Source: Algoriphagus zhangzhouensis (GTDB taxonomy: Bacteria > Bacteroidota > Bacteroidia > Cytophagales > Cyclobacteriaceae). Taken from it: a stretch of DNA of 64,000 nt. The position numbers and the translations under genes are program-made. Of the stretch, positions 34,743 through 43,961 are shown piece by piece. The stretch lies in NCBI RefSeq assembly GCF_900148515.1, contig NZ_FRXN01000003.1, positions 476,757 to 540,756 of the forward strand. The letters are read 5' to 3'. The first letter of the stretch is position 1, and the number at the start of each line of letters is the position of its first letter. A model generated the notes under the pieces. The model worked only from the letters and a program-made list of their open reading frames with translations, was not told the DNA's origin and ran no database searches.

Positions 34743-36437
34743 TTATTGATTGGAAAGCTTTCTGCCGTCAAAGATCTTATCTAGCAATTCTTTGTTTTTA
34801 CCTCCTGCATAGGAATTGTTTTCCTGCAAATAGTCCAGATACTCGTTTAGGTATTTTTGGGAAATCTCAGAGTTGTCTCCATACTTTTCTCTCAATCCAT
34901 CCAGCTTCTGATGCAACTCTGCCCGAATTTCCGCATAAGCAGGATCGTCATAGACATTTTTCAACTCCATCGGATCATTGATTCTGTCGATCAATTCCCA
35001 CTCGTCAGCGTCAAAATAATAATGCACCAACTTGTATTCTTTGGTCACAATCGCATAGTGGCGTTTTACCATATGCACGGAAGGATATTCGTAATAATGA
35101 TAATAAACCGCATCTCTGGTCCATTTGTCTGTCTCACCAGTCAAAAGTGGAAGCAAGCTTTCACCCTGCATATCACTTGGAGCGTCAATCCCGGCAGCTG
35201 CCAAGAATGTCTGGGCGAAATCCAGATTTTGAACCATCTCATCTGTTTTGGAACCCGGAGCAACTTTGCCCGGCCAAGCCACCAACAAAGGAGTTTTGAA
35301 AGACTCATCGTAGATAAATCTCTTGTCAAACCATCCATGTTCTCCCAGATAAAAACCCTGATCTGAAGTGTATACGATGATGGTATTATCCATCAAATCA
35401 TTGGCTTCCAGGTAATCCAAAACACGTCCCACATTCTCATCTACGGCTTTAATGGTACCCAGATAATCCTGCATATAGCGTTGATATCTCCACTTCATCT
35501 TATCTTCTTCGGTCATGTTTGGATAAGCCTTCTTAAACTCCTCAATCATCTTATTGTAAGATTCATCCCAAACCGCTCTTTGCTCCGGGTTCATTCGACC
35601 CACTTCCCCTTCGAAGGCAGCTTTATCCCAACCTGAGGTAGGCTCAATTCCCAATTCATCCATCACTGAAGGTGGAATCTTGGAATCTCCTCCCCAGTGC
35701 ATATCCTTCAGCAAATTCATCTCAGCCTCATGTGCTGCGCGACCTCTTCCTGAGTAATCATCAAACAAAGTTGGAGGCTCAGGGAAAGTTCTTTGGGTAA
35801 ACTCAGCCACATGTCTTCCTGCTGGAAGCCATTCTCTATGAGGAGCTTTATGCAGGTAGAAAAGCAAGAAAGGATCTTCCTTCTTTCTTTCATTTTCCAG
35901 CCAATTCAAAGTCATATCCGTGATGATGTCAGTCACATAACCTTCCACCTGAATATTTCCATCGTCTTTGGTAATGAAATCCGGGTTGTAATATTTTCCT
36001 TGACCGGGAAGGATTTTAAATTGATCAAAACCTTTTGGATTATTTCCAAAGTGAAGCTTTCCAAACATGGCAGTCTGATAGCCCGCATCTTGGAACAATT
36101 GAGGAAAAGTCACATTCGTCGTATCAAAAGGAAAATGGTTGTCAACTTTCCCATTGATGTGAGAGTGCTTTCCAGTCAAAATAGTCGCTCTAGAAGGCGC
36201 ACAAATGGAGTTGGTTACAGATGCATTGGTAAAAAGCATCCCCAATTCTGCGATTCGATCAATATTGGGAGTTTCTATCAGTTTGTTACTATATGCAGAA
36301 ATCGCCTGATACGCATGATCATCAGACATGATAAAAACAATATTGGGTCTGGAATTCTCTTTTTCTTCCACCTTTTCCTGGCAAGAAAATAGCCCTGCTA
36401 ATATCACAGAGGCAACAAACAGGATAGATTTGTTCAT
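34743..36437 (-). CDS. Type I sulfatase, lipoprotein (tandem copy 2)
   Basis: The protein has 564 residues with a lipobox at C19 (LAGLFSC). Active-site elements equal those of the downstream paralog: SDDHAYQAISAY, C79-A-P-S-R83, and TSDQGFYLGEHGW with the K/R residues of the substrate pocket nearby. Sequence differences from the paralog cluster in the region around residues 215-300, where the substrate pocket and insertion loops lie, so the pair may act on related but distinct sulfated sugars (inference). It is the first gene of a two-gene operon and is divergent from the iduronate-sulfatase-like gene. Confidence 0.93.
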   Translation of the reverse strand: MNKSILFVASVILAGLFSCQEKVEEKENSRPNIVFIMSDDHAYQAISAYSNKLIETPNIDRIAELGMLFTNASVTNSICAPSRATILTGKHSHINGKVDNHFPFDTTNVTFPQLFQDAGYQTAMFGKLHFGNNPKGFDQFKILPGQGKYYNPDFITKDDGNIQVEGYVTDIITDMTLNWLENERKKEDPFLLFYLHKAPHREWLPAGRHVAEFTQRTFPEPPTLFDDYSGRGRAAHEAEMNLLKDMHWGGDSKIPPSVMDELGIEPTSGWDKAAFEGEVGRMNPEQRAVWDESYNKMIEEFKKAYPNMTEEDKMKWRYQRYMQDYLGTIKAVDENVGRVLDYLEANDLMDNTIIVYTSDQGFYLGEHGWFDKRFIYDESFKTPLLVAWPGKVAPGSKTDEMVQNLDFAQTFLAAAGIDAPSDMQGESLLPLLTGETDKWTRDAVYYHYYEYPSVHMVKRHYAIVTKEYKLVHYYFDADEWELIDRINDPMELKNVYDDPAYAEIRAELHQKLDGLREKYGDNSEISQKYLNEYLDYLQENNSYAGGKNKELLDKIFDGRKLSNQ

Positions 36438-36643
36438 AGGGTTTCGGGTTGATTTATTTGGACCATCGCAAATTGAAAGCGATAAAGTATTTGTACCTTC
36501 AGTTGCTCTGGTTGAAATGAATAAGCAAAGTAAAAAAATTCTCTCGCTTTATTTAGTCCAAAAGCCCTACAATTGATAGATTTGAAAATATTAAAAGATC
36601 CCTTCTTCGATCTTTACGAAGCCCTGAATAAAATACCCTTTAA

Positions 36644-38080
36644 ATGAAATACCGGATCCTCTTTCTTTTTTTAGTTCTTTTCTCAACAAACAGCATTGCT
36701 CAGGAAAAAAAGCCCAATGTCCTTTTCATCATTTCAGATGATCTGACAACTACCGCATTGGGTGCCTATGGCAATGAATTGGCCCACACACCTAACATCG
36801 ACAAACTAGCCAGCGAAGGGGTCGTTTTCAACAGAGCCTATACTCAATATCCAGTTTGTGGTCCGTCCAGAGCTTCATTTATGTTTGGCTATTATCCAAG
36901 TGCCACAGAAACCTATGGCTATGTCAGTGGACGAGAAAATGTAGGTCCTGAGAAAGTATCCATGTCCCAGCATTTCAAAAACAATGGCTATTACACCGCG
37001 CGAGTAAGCAAAATTTATCACATGGGAGTACCTGGGGATATCGAAAAAGGATCGGATGGAAAAGATGACCCGGCTTCTTGGACAGAGAAATTCAACTCCC
37101 AAGGTCCAGAGTGGACTGCAGCCGGCAAAGCTGAATTAGTCCAAAATAATCCCGATGGAAGCATAGAAAGAAAAGGCGGAAATGTCATGACCATTGTGGA
37201 AGCTGATGGAGATGATTTGGTCCATTCTGATGGAAAAACAGCAAAAAAAGCAGTTGAATTGATTAAGGCCCATAAGGACGAACCTTTTTTCTTAGCTGTC
37301 GGATTGGTAAGACCACACGTGCCTTTTGTAGCACCTGCCAATTACTTTAGCCCTTTCCCATGGGAAGGAATCGTCCCTCCTCCAGTAGTGAAGGATGATT
37401 GGAGTGATATTCCAGAGAAAGGGATCAACTATGTGACTACCGTAAATGGGGAGATGAATTATGTACATAAGCAAAAGGCGATTGCTGCCTATTATGCTTC
37501 TGTCTCTTATATGGATGCTCAGGTTGGCAAGATCCTTCAAACTCTTCATGAGGAGGGGTTGGAAGACAATACAATTATTGTCTTTACTTCCGACCATGGA
37601 TTTCATTTGGGAGAACATGATTTCTGGATGAAAGTGAGTTTGCATGAGGAATCCGTTCAGGTTCCTTTGATCGTCAAAGCTCCGGGTTTGGCTCCAGTGA
37701 GAAGCAATTCTTTTGCGGAGCTTCTGGATCTTTACCCTACCCTTGCGGAAATGGCAGGGCTTCCTGAGCAAAGTAGCTTGCAGGGGAAAAGCTTGGTTCC
37801 TGTATTTGAAAACCCAGACCATGAAGTAAGAGATTATGCTTTTTCTGTCACTCAAGGCGGAAATACCTTTTTGATCCGAACAGACAGATGGGCTTATATC
37901 CAATACAATGAAGATGGATCTGCTGGATCAGAACTTTTCGACATGGAGCAAGATCCCAAGCAATACACCAATCTGGTTGATAATCCTCATTTCAAACCAG
38001 TTGTGGATGAGATGAAGGGGATTTTGAAGGCCAAACTTGAAGAGGTAAGGCAAAATGACTTGGGTAGAACCTACAATTGA
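36644..38080 (+). CDS. Iduronate-2-sulfatase-like type I sulfatase, secreted
   Basis: The protein has 478 residues with a Sec signal peptide (about 1-19). Metal ligands lie in FIISDDLTTT, the formylglycine motif is C72-G-P-S-R76, and FTSDHGFHLGEH is the distal site. The sequence around the cysteine (TQYPVCGPSRASFM) and the GLVRPHVPF block match the iduronate-2-sulfatase branch. In bacteria that branch also acts on other 2-O-sulfated sugars, so iduronate itself is not proven. The next gene, a glycoside hydrolase-like propeller, starts 28 bases later, so both are likely co-expressed. Confidence 0.9.
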   Translation: MKYRILFLFLVLFSTNSIAQEKKPNVLFIISDDLTTTALGAYGNELAHTPNIDKLASEGVVFNRAYTQYPVCGPSRASFMFGYYPSATETYGYVSGRENVGPEKVSMSQHFKNNGYYTARVSKIYHMGVPGDIEKGSDGKDDPASWTEKFNSQGPEWTAAGKAELVQNNPDGSIERKGGNVMTIVEADGDDLVHSDGKTAKKAVELIKAHKDEPFFLAVGLVRPHVPFVAPANYFSPFPWEGIVPPPVVKDDWSDIPEKGINYVTTVNGEMNYVHKQKAIAAYYASVSYMDAQVGKILQTLHEEGLEDNTIIVFTSDHGFHLGEHDFWMKVSLHEESVQVPLIVKAPGLAPVRSNSFAELLDLYPTLAEMAGLPEQSSLQGKSLVPVFENPDHEVRDYAFSVTQGGNTFLIRTDRWAYIQYNEDGSAGSELFDMEQDPKQYTNLVDNPHFKPVVDEMKGILKAKLEEVRQNDLGRTYN

Positions 38081-38108
38081 TTTTAGTATAGATTACAAAA
38101 AGCCTGAA

Positions 38109-39317
38109 ATGATTCAACGCTTAATTCTTGTGGCATTTTTCCTAGCATCAGGTTATGCCAAAGCTCAATTCCAAGTCAAATCCCTACCTATTCAAGCAGA
38201 GGTTGTTCAAGAAAATGAAAGCTCCTTTTTAGATGGGCCATCTATTTTGAAACTGAAGGATTATTTCGTTTGGGGAGGATCTGTAGTCAAAGGAAAAGAT
38301 GGGAAATATCACATGATCTTTGCTCTTTGGGAGAGTGGTCCAGATACTGATAAATTCACGAATTCTTGGGTTTTGGAAGGAAAAATAGGTTATGCCGTTT
38401 CCAATTTTCCGGATCGAGAATTTGAGTTTAAAAAGGTTATTCTCAAGGGAACAAGATATGATGGAGATAGTAGCTCATGGGATGCTCAGATGGTTCACAA
38501 TCCTCATCTCAAGGAATTCAATGGGAAATATTATCTCTATTATATCGGAGGAAAAGACCATGGGCAAGCAGCTGCTCCTGATTTGGACAAAAGGTCCCGT
38601 GTCCAACAATCCCAACAAATCGGGGGCTTTGAATTTGACTCATTTGAAGATCTTATAGCCGGCAATTTTCAAAGAATTAAAGAGCCACTTTTATCTCCAA
38701 GAACAAGGGTGAAATCTACTGATGTACTTTTCCCTTCTCCAGAAGGAACCGAAGCTAAACCAGACAACTTGATCGTTGTCAATCCTTCTGTGACCTATAA
38801 CCCTCATACCAAAGAGTACATGCTTTTCTTTAAAGGGAACATCTACGAGCCCTATTGGAAAGGAGTACATGGTGTGGCGACAGGACCTACTCCCTTAGGA
38901 CCATTTACTCCAAGAGATGAAACAATTTTCGATGTAAAAATGTCTGATGGTAGCATGGCAAGCACAGAAGATCCATACGTTTGGTATTCCAGCAAATACG
39001 ATAGCTTTTTTGCGATAGTTAAGGATTTCACAGGCGCTGTGGCAGGTGGTGAAAAGAAAGCTTTGGCACTTTTAAATTCCAAAGACGGCATCAATTGGAA
39101 GCCAGCTAAAGTTCCTCTTTTTCTAAAAAGAGAAGTTCAACTGAAAAATGGTCAAATTCTAAATATGGATCGGATGGAAAGACCTCAACTTTTATTGTCA
39201 AAAGATGGAATCCCTCAGGTTCTGTATTCAGCAGGTGCAATCGAAAATGTAAACCCAAAAAATGATGGGAGCTCATTCAATATGCAGATCCCTCTCAAAG
39301 TAGAAGAAGACCACTAA
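38109..39317 (+). CDS. Five-bladed beta-propeller glycoside hydrolase (GH43/GH117-like), secreted
   Basis: The protein has 402 residues from the ATG at 38109, where a signal peptide (MIQRLILVAFFLASGYAKA) begins; the frame itself opens inside the sulfatase gene. Propeller blades show VVKGKDGKYHMIFALWES, AQMVHNPHLKEFNGKYYLYYIGG, NPSVTYNPHTKEYMLFFKG and TEDPYVWYSSKYDSFFAIV. This pattern fits the GH43/GH62/GH117 superfamily. Asp and Glu in the blade starts could serve as catalytic residues. The target sugar cannot be assigned. Co-location with a sulfatase suggests a sulfated or anhydro-sugar oligosaccharide. Confidence 0.75.
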   Translation: MIQRLILVAFFLASGYAKAQFQVKSLPIQAEVVQENESSFLDGPSILKLKDYFVWGGSVVKGKDGKYHMIFALWESGPDTDKFTNSWVLEGKIGYAVSNFPDREFEFKKVILKGTRYDGDSSSWDAQMVHNPHLKEFNGKYYLYYIGGKDHGQAAAPDLDKRSRVQQSQQIGGFEFDSFEDLIAGNFQRIKEPLLSPRTRVKSTDVLFPSPEGTEAKPDNLIVVNPSVTYNPHTKEYMLFFKGNIYEPYWKGVHGVATGPTPLGPFTPRDETIFDVKMSDGSMASTEDPYVWYSSKYDSFFAIVKDFTGAVAGGEKKALALLNSKDGINWKPAKVPLFLKREVQLKNGQILNMDRMERPQLLLSKDGIPQVLYSAGAIENVNPKNDGSSFNMQIPLKVEEDH

Positions 39318-39437
39318 TTATTAAGTAATCATTCAACGTAGAATTAAGAAATTCAATTACTTAGTTGAAGCAACCCTTCTTGCCTTTCGAGACCAAATTT
39401 TGAGAGGAGGCTATAATTCAACTTTCAATCCCCGCAT

Positions 39438-39452
39438 TATATTTGTATATAC
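39438..39452 (+). promoter_or_regulatory. Candidate -7 element with GTATATAC palindrome upstream of TetR gene 1
   Basis: TATATTTG at 39438-39445 fits the Bacteroidota -7 consensus TAnnTTTG. It runs directly into the perfect palindrome GTATATAC at 39445-39452. No good -33 TTTG box lies at the expected distance, so this is tentative. A regulator binding the palindrome would block the start point, which fits autoregulation. Confidence 0.3.
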
Positions 39453-39484
39453 ACGGTTTGAAAAATACCAATACACTCTAGATA

Positions 39485-40132
39485 ATGACTAAATCACCTG
39501 GGATTAAAACGAAAGAAAAGATACGTGAAGAGGCAATCAAACAATTTAATGAGTTTGGAATCCAAAATATTACAAGCAGACATATAGCATTGGGAATTGG
39601 GATCAGCTACGGTAATCTCAACTATCACTACAAAACAAAAGAGGAATTGATTTTGGCCATTTATCAAGAAATGAGATCCGAAATGAATTCTTCCTATGTC
39701 GAGAATACCTCTGGAGATAGTTCATTGGAGCATTATCATCGCCTATTGATCTTTTTGGAGGAGTTTCAATATCGGTTCAAATTCATCAGTTTGGATATTT
39801 TGGAGATTTCTAGATGTTACCCATCAGTCAATGAAAATATCCAATCGACATTAGAAGATAGAAAAAAGACTTCCTTGGCGATTTTGAGCAAATTGATTGA
39901 GGAAGGTTTCTTAAATCCAATGGACATGGAGGATCTGGCAAGAGTGGAACATGCCATCCGAATGATAGTTTCATTTTGGTTATCCCAAAGAGAGGTATTG
40001 ACCACCTATAATTACAGAAACAAGGGAGATATGATTAAGTCAATCTACACGATTTTGAAGCCAATGATGACTACAGCCGGAAAAGAAGAGTTGGCACGAG
40101 TGATTGCCCTCCATCCTTATCAAGAATCTTGA
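39485..40132 (+). CDS. TetR/AcrR family regulator 1
   Basis: The protein has 215 residues. The N-terminal helix-turn-helix is visible in TSRHIALGIGISYGNLNYHYKTKEELI (shown here in parts: ITSRHIAL, GISYGNLNYHYKTKEE), the classic TetR DNA-binding signature. The C-terminal half is helical, with MIVSFWLSQREVLTTYNY as a shared block with the second TetR gene. The ligand is unknown. It stands alone between the GH43-like gene and the GH95 gene, and a GNRA-loop terminator follows. It may regulate the neighbouring fucosidase or sulfatases. TetR control of glycan genes is unusual in Bacteroidota. Confidence 0.85.
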   Translation: MTKSPGIKTKEKIREEAIKQFNEFGIQNITSRHIALGIGISYGNLNYHYKTKEELILAIYQEMRSEMNSSYVENTSGDSSLEHYHRLLIFLEEFQYRFKFISLDILEISRCYPSVNENIQSTLEDRKKTSLAILSKLIEEGFLNPMDMEDLARVEHAIRMIVSFWLSQREVLTTYNYRNKGDMIKSIYTILKPMMTTAGKEELARVIALHPYQES

Positions 40133-40161
40133 TTTTGCAAAGAAATTAATACAGTTTAGAT

Positions 40162-40185
40162 AAAATAGGGCGAAAGCTCTATTTT
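40162..40185 (+). terminator. Terminator hairpin after TetR gene 1
   Basis: AAAATAGGGC (40162-40171) pairs with GCTCTATTTT (40176-40185) over 10 bp, with one G-T pair and a GAAA tetraloop. It lies 30 bases after the TetR stop codon. Confidence 0.7.
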
Positions 40186-40243
40186 ATTCAGCCGAAACTC
40201 TTAGGGTTTTATATATTGGGCTTTCAATTGAACCCCAATTCCA

Positions 40244-42874
40244 ATGAAACCCATTTTATCCTCCCCTTTTTCTAGATTAATTTTTAGTCTCTTTTTTACC
40301 TTCTTAAGCTTCCAAAGTCAGGCTTTTCAATCCATCACATTTTCTGAGGAAGATCTAGACCAAAAAATTTGGTATAACAAGCCTGCGAAGGCTTGGACAG
40401 AAGCCATTCCTATCGGTAATGGATATATGGGGGGAATGGTCTTTGGAGGGATCGAACAAGAAAGAATTCAACTAAATGAGGGAACTCTCTATTCCGGGGA
40501 TCCTGATTATACTTTTAAAAATATTTCAGTTCGAAAAACTTACCCAGAAGTAAAGGCACTTCTGGATGAAGGAAAATTTAAAGAAGCTCAGGAATTCATT
40601 CAAAAAAACTGGCTAGGTAGAGCTCAGGAATGCTTCCAGCCTATGGGTGACATCTGGATGGATTTTGATCATCAAGGAGAAGTTAAAGACTATCAAAGAA
40701 GTCTTGACTTGGAAAACTCTACGGTGAAAGTCACATATCAAATAGATGGTGTGACTTATACACGAGAATATTTCGCATCTTATCCTGATCACCTAATTGC
40801 AGTAAAAATTTCAGCTGATCAACCTGGCAAAATCAACCTAAACCTACATCTCTCCACTCCTCACGAGCCTACAGAGAAGGTTTTTGAAGATAAAACCCAA
40901 TTAGTTCTTCAAGGAAAAGCGCCGGGAATCGCTTTAAGAAGAAGCTTTGATCAGGTGATCTCAGCTGGTGATCAATACAAATACCCAGAATTATTTGAGA
41001 AGGATGGTTCCCTAAAACCAGACGCACAAAATGTTCTTTATGATGAAGATATTTTTGGTTTGGGAATGGCTTTCGATACACGGGTAATGACTCGAAATCA
41101 AGGCGGTAATGTAGAATTTAATGAGACGTCAATTTCAGTCTCAGACGCGGATGAGATTGTTTTCTTGATTACCTCTGCCACTAGTTACAATGGATTTGAT
41201 AAATCTCCAGCTTTTGAAGGTGTTGATGAAGCTGCCAAATCGCAGGAGATTTTGGAAAGTATTCAATCCAAAAGCTACGAGGATCTTTATCAATCTCATG
41301 TTGAAGATTACCAGAATCTATTTAATAGAGTTCAGTTTTCATTGGACAAAAAGACCAAGCAATCTGACCTTCCAACAGACCAGCGTCTTTTATATTTTGA
41401 AAATGGCAAAGATCCTTCTTTGGTAAGTCTTTATTTCCAATTTGGGCGATACCTGATGATTTCGGGGTCTAGACCGGGTGGTCAGCCTTTGAACCTTCAG
41501 GGAATCTGGAATGCGGAAGTGATCCCACCTTGGGCAAGTGCCTATACCATGAATATCAATTTGGAGATGAATTATTGGCCTGCGGAGTTGACCAATCTTT
41601 CAGAATGCCATGAACCCTTATTTCAAGCGATCAAAGAATTGGCAGTGAATGGTGAAAAAACTGCCCAAAATATGTTTGGTAGTCCTGGTTGGACTGGAAA
41701 CCATAACATGTCGATCTGGAGACAGGCAGAACCAGTGGATTTATGCGCTTGTTCATTTTGGCCCATGGTATCAGGCTGGCTAATGAGTCATATGTGGGAA
41801 AGGTATCTTTTCTCTGGAGATGAAGACTTCTTAAAACACGAGATCTTCCCACTTTTAGAGGGATCCGTTCAGTTTTACAATGACTGGATGATTCAAAATA
41901 AGGATGGCTACTGGGTGACTCCAGTCGGACATAGCCCGGAAAATCAATTTCTATATGGCGACAATCTTGCCTCCACTCAAAGCCCCGGACCTACCATGGA
42001 TATGGCCTTGATTCGGGAGTCATTTACCAGATTTTTGGAAGTATCAGAGCTTTTGGGAGTCCAAAATAGTTTCACCACTGAAATCAAGGAAAAGCTTCCT
42101 TTGCTTCTCCCCTTTCAAATTGGAAAATATGGGCAGCTGCAGGAATGGCAATTCGATTTTGAAGAGAAAGAACCTGCACATAGACATATCTCGCATCTGT
42201 ATGCCTTTCATCCAAGCAATCAAATTACCAATACTTTCAATCCAGAATTGGTAAAAGCAGTGGAAACAACCATGGTTCGTAGAGGTGATGAGGCTACCGG
42301 CTGGTCTATGGGATGGAAAGTCAATGTTTGGGCTCGGCTTAAAAATGGAGATAAAGCATTAACTCTTTTAACCAACCTACTTAGACTAGTTGAGTCCGAA
42401 GGGCCACAAAAAAGCGGAAGCTATACCAATTTATTCGATGCCCATCCTCCATTTCAAATAGATGGAAACTTTGGAGCAACAGCCGGGATTGCAGAAATGC
42501 TGATCCAAAGCCATGATGGTGCAATTGAAATATTACCAGCACTACCTACTGATTGGGGATTTGGAAAAATCTCTGGCTTGAAAGCTAGAGGAGGTTTTGA
42601 GGTAAGCTTGAAATGGAAATCCAATGAGATTAAACAAGGGTCTATCCTGTCTAAAAATGGTGGAGTATTACCTATCCGATCCAAAACTCCTTTAATATTT
42701 GAAGATGGAATCCAATTCATGGAATCAGGAACAAACAACCTTTTGCTTCCAATCAACCCAGGAAACTCTATCAACAACTCAGACAAAGAGCTTATAAATC
42801 AAAACATTGACGGTTACTTTGAGTACAAAATCCTAACTAACAAAGGTCAGCTGATCAATTTTAAAAAAGATTAA
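40244..42874 (+). CDS. Alpha-L-fucosidase, GH95, secreted
   Basis: The protein has 876 residues with a Sec signal (about 1-27). The N-terminal beta-domain starts with IWYNKPAKAWTEAIPIGNGYMGG and LNEGTLYSGDP, the GH95 opening. The (alpha/alpha)6 barrel has GSRPGGQPLNLQGIWNAEV, then TMNINLEMNYWPAE, whose N-x-N fits the catalytic asparagines of GH95, and later NLFDAHPPFQIDGNFGATAG with the expected Asp. A C-terminal beta-sandwich completes the protein. It removes alpha-1,2-linked L-fucose (or L-galactose) with inversion. It complements the GH29 at 13 kb. Confidence 0.93.
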   Translation: MKPILSSPFSRLIFSLFFTFLSFQSQAFQSITFSEEDLDQKIWYNKPAKAWTEAIPIGNGYMGGMVFGGIEQERIQLNEGTLYSGDPDYTFKNISVRKTYPEVKALLDEGKFKEAQEFIQKNWLGRAQECFQPMGDIWMDFDHQGEVKDYQRSLDLENSTVKVTYQIDGVTYTREYFASYPDHLIAVKISADQPGKINLNLHLSTPHEPTEKVFEDKTQLVLQGKAPGIALRRSFDQVISAGDQYKYPELFEKDGSLKPDAQNVLYDEDIFGLGMAFDTRVMTRNQGGNVEFNETSISVSDADEIVFLITSATSYNGFDKSPAFEGVDEAAKSQEILESIQSKSYEDLYQSHVEDYQNLFNRVQFSLDKKTKQSDLPTDQRLLYFENGKDPSLVSLYFQFGRYLMISGSRPGGQPLNLQGIWNAEVIPPWASAYTMNINLEMNYWPAELTNLSECHEPLFQAIKELAVNGEKTAQNMFGSPGWTGNHNMSIWRQAEPVDLCACSFWPMVSGWLMSHMWERYLFSGDEDFLKHEIFPLLEGSVQFYNDWMIQNKDGYWVTPVGHSPENQFLYGDNLASTQSPGPTMDMALIRESFTRFLEVSELLGVQNSFTTEIKEKLPLLLPFQIGKYGQLQEWQFDFEEKEPAHRHISHLYAFHPSNQITNTFNPELVKAVETTMVRRGDEATGWSMGWKVNVWARLKNGDKALTLLTNLLRLVESEGPQKSGSYTNLFDAHPPFQIDGNFGATAGIAEMLIQSHDGAIEILPALPTDWGFGKISGLKARGGFEVSLKWKSNEIKQGSILSKNGGVLPIRSKTPLIFEDGIQFMESGTNNLLLPINPGNSINNSDKELINQNIDGYFEYKILTNKGQLINFKKD

Positions 42875-43009
42875 GTTAAAGGAATTTAAACCACCTAAGG
42901 ATTTCAAAATAAAACAACAAACCAATGCATTAATTGAAGAAAATTTAAAAAAAGGAGATCCAATTGTGTAAATTTTTAATTTTTATTAGTGCAGCAGACC
43001 TATTTTATA

Positions 43010-43113
43010 TATATTTAAGCCACCTTTTTAACTAGGAAACTATCTCATAGTTAAACGTAGAGTGATTGGTTATGAAAATTATCAAAGAAGGGGGTTCTTA
43101 ACCCCCTTTTTTA
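43010..43113 (+). ncRNA. Candidate small RNA or long 3' leader ending in a strong terminator
   Basis: Between the GH95 stop and the second TetR gene there is a hairpin TTAACTA/TAGTTAA (about 43029-43056) and then a perfect GGGGGTT/AACCCCC terminator (43090-43106) with a T tail. The terminator lies 215 bases after the GH95 stop, farther than usual. A TATATATATTTA box at about 43003 could be a promoter. It is either an independent small RNA or the long 3' end of the GH95 transcript. Confidence 0.3.
43090..43113 (+). terminator. Rho-independent terminator
   Basis: GGGGGTT (43090-43096) pairs with AACCCCC (43100-43106) with a 3-base loop and a run of T. It ends the GH95 transcript or the candidate small RNA. 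Confidence 0.88.
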
Positions 43114-43289
43114 TTTTATCGCCAGTGTGTCGATTCTCAAAACGTTAAACGATGAAAACCATAACCTAAAACCCAGAATTGGGAATCATTTTAAATAGAG
43201 CTATTTTGACACATTAAATAAAACCAGAAAACGTTTGATACTATTTTTCGAGGATCAAATAACAACAAAATACCACCCAAACCTTACAA

Positions 43290-43943
43290 ATGACCGAAAT
43301 CAAAAAAATCAAAACCAAAGACAGAATCCTGATCGAAGCCATCAAACTTTACAATGAAATGGGAGTACAAAATGTCACCAGTAGGCATATTGCTAGCGAG
43401 ATGGGAATCAGTCATGGAAATTTAGATTACCACTACAAAACCAAAGAAGACATCATCCAGGCAATTTATAAGAAAATGCGAAAGGAAATGTCCGACTCCT
43501 ACGGGGGAAGAAAAGTTGGAACCAGCTCTTTGGAACACTTCCATATCTTATTGCTTCACCTCGAAGATTTTCAACATAAATACAGATTCTTCAACTTGGA
43601 TGTCCTAGAAGTATCAAGGACCTTCCCAACCATATTTGAAACCATTCAAGAAACCTTTGTCAAAAGAAGACAAACAACCGTCGAGTTATTCAAGGAGTTT
43701 GTCACAGATGGCTATTTGGTCCCAATGGAGAATGCAGCAATCGAAAGATTGGAGCACACGATCCGTATGATCATCACTTTCTGGCTTTCCCAAAGGGAGG
43801 TTATGGCGACTTATAAATTCACCGAGAAAGGAGAAATGATCAATTCCATCTATTCAACCATCGAACCTTACCTAACTGAAGAGGGAAAAAAAGAACAAAA
43901 AAGAGCTTGTGAGCTATATGGCTTAAAGCTTTCAGACCAATAA
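43290..43943 (+). CDS. TetR/AcrR family regulator 2
   Basis: The protein has 217 residues and is a clear paralog of the first TetR gene. The HTH reads TSRHIASEMGISHGNLDYHY followed by KTKEDII. The ligand domain shares SSLEHFHILL, FNLDVLEVSR and FWLSQREVMATYKF with SSLEHYHRLL, FISLDILEISR and FWLSQREVLTTYNY of the other copy. The gene is 18 bases upstream of a sulfatase gene, so the two are probably one transcript. This suggests it regulates the sulfatase and the sialidase that follows. The ligand is unknown. Confidence 0.87.
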   Translation: MTEIKKIKTKDRILIEAIKLYNEMGVQNVTSRHIASEMGISHGNLDYHYKTKEDIIQAIYKKMRKEMSDSYGGRKVGTSSLEHFHILLLHLEDFQHKYRFFNLDVLEVSRTFPTIFETIQETFVKRRQTTVELFKEFVTDGYLVPMENAAIERLEHTIRMIITFWLSQREVMATYKFTEKGEMINSIYSTIEPYLTEEGKKEQKRACELYGLKLSDQ

Positions 43944-43961
43944 AGTATACCTATCAATCAA

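Larger units (their letters stand above)
42875..43289. other. Intergenic region with two possible operator words
   Basis: Besides the hairpins listed separately, this 415-base spacer holds two AAAACGTT words, at 43137-43145 (within CAAAACGTTAAACG) and at 43229-43237 (within GAAAACGTTTGAT). Their palindromic core AACGTT makes them candidate regulator sites for the TetR gene at 43290. No open frame is convincing. Confidence 0.35.
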
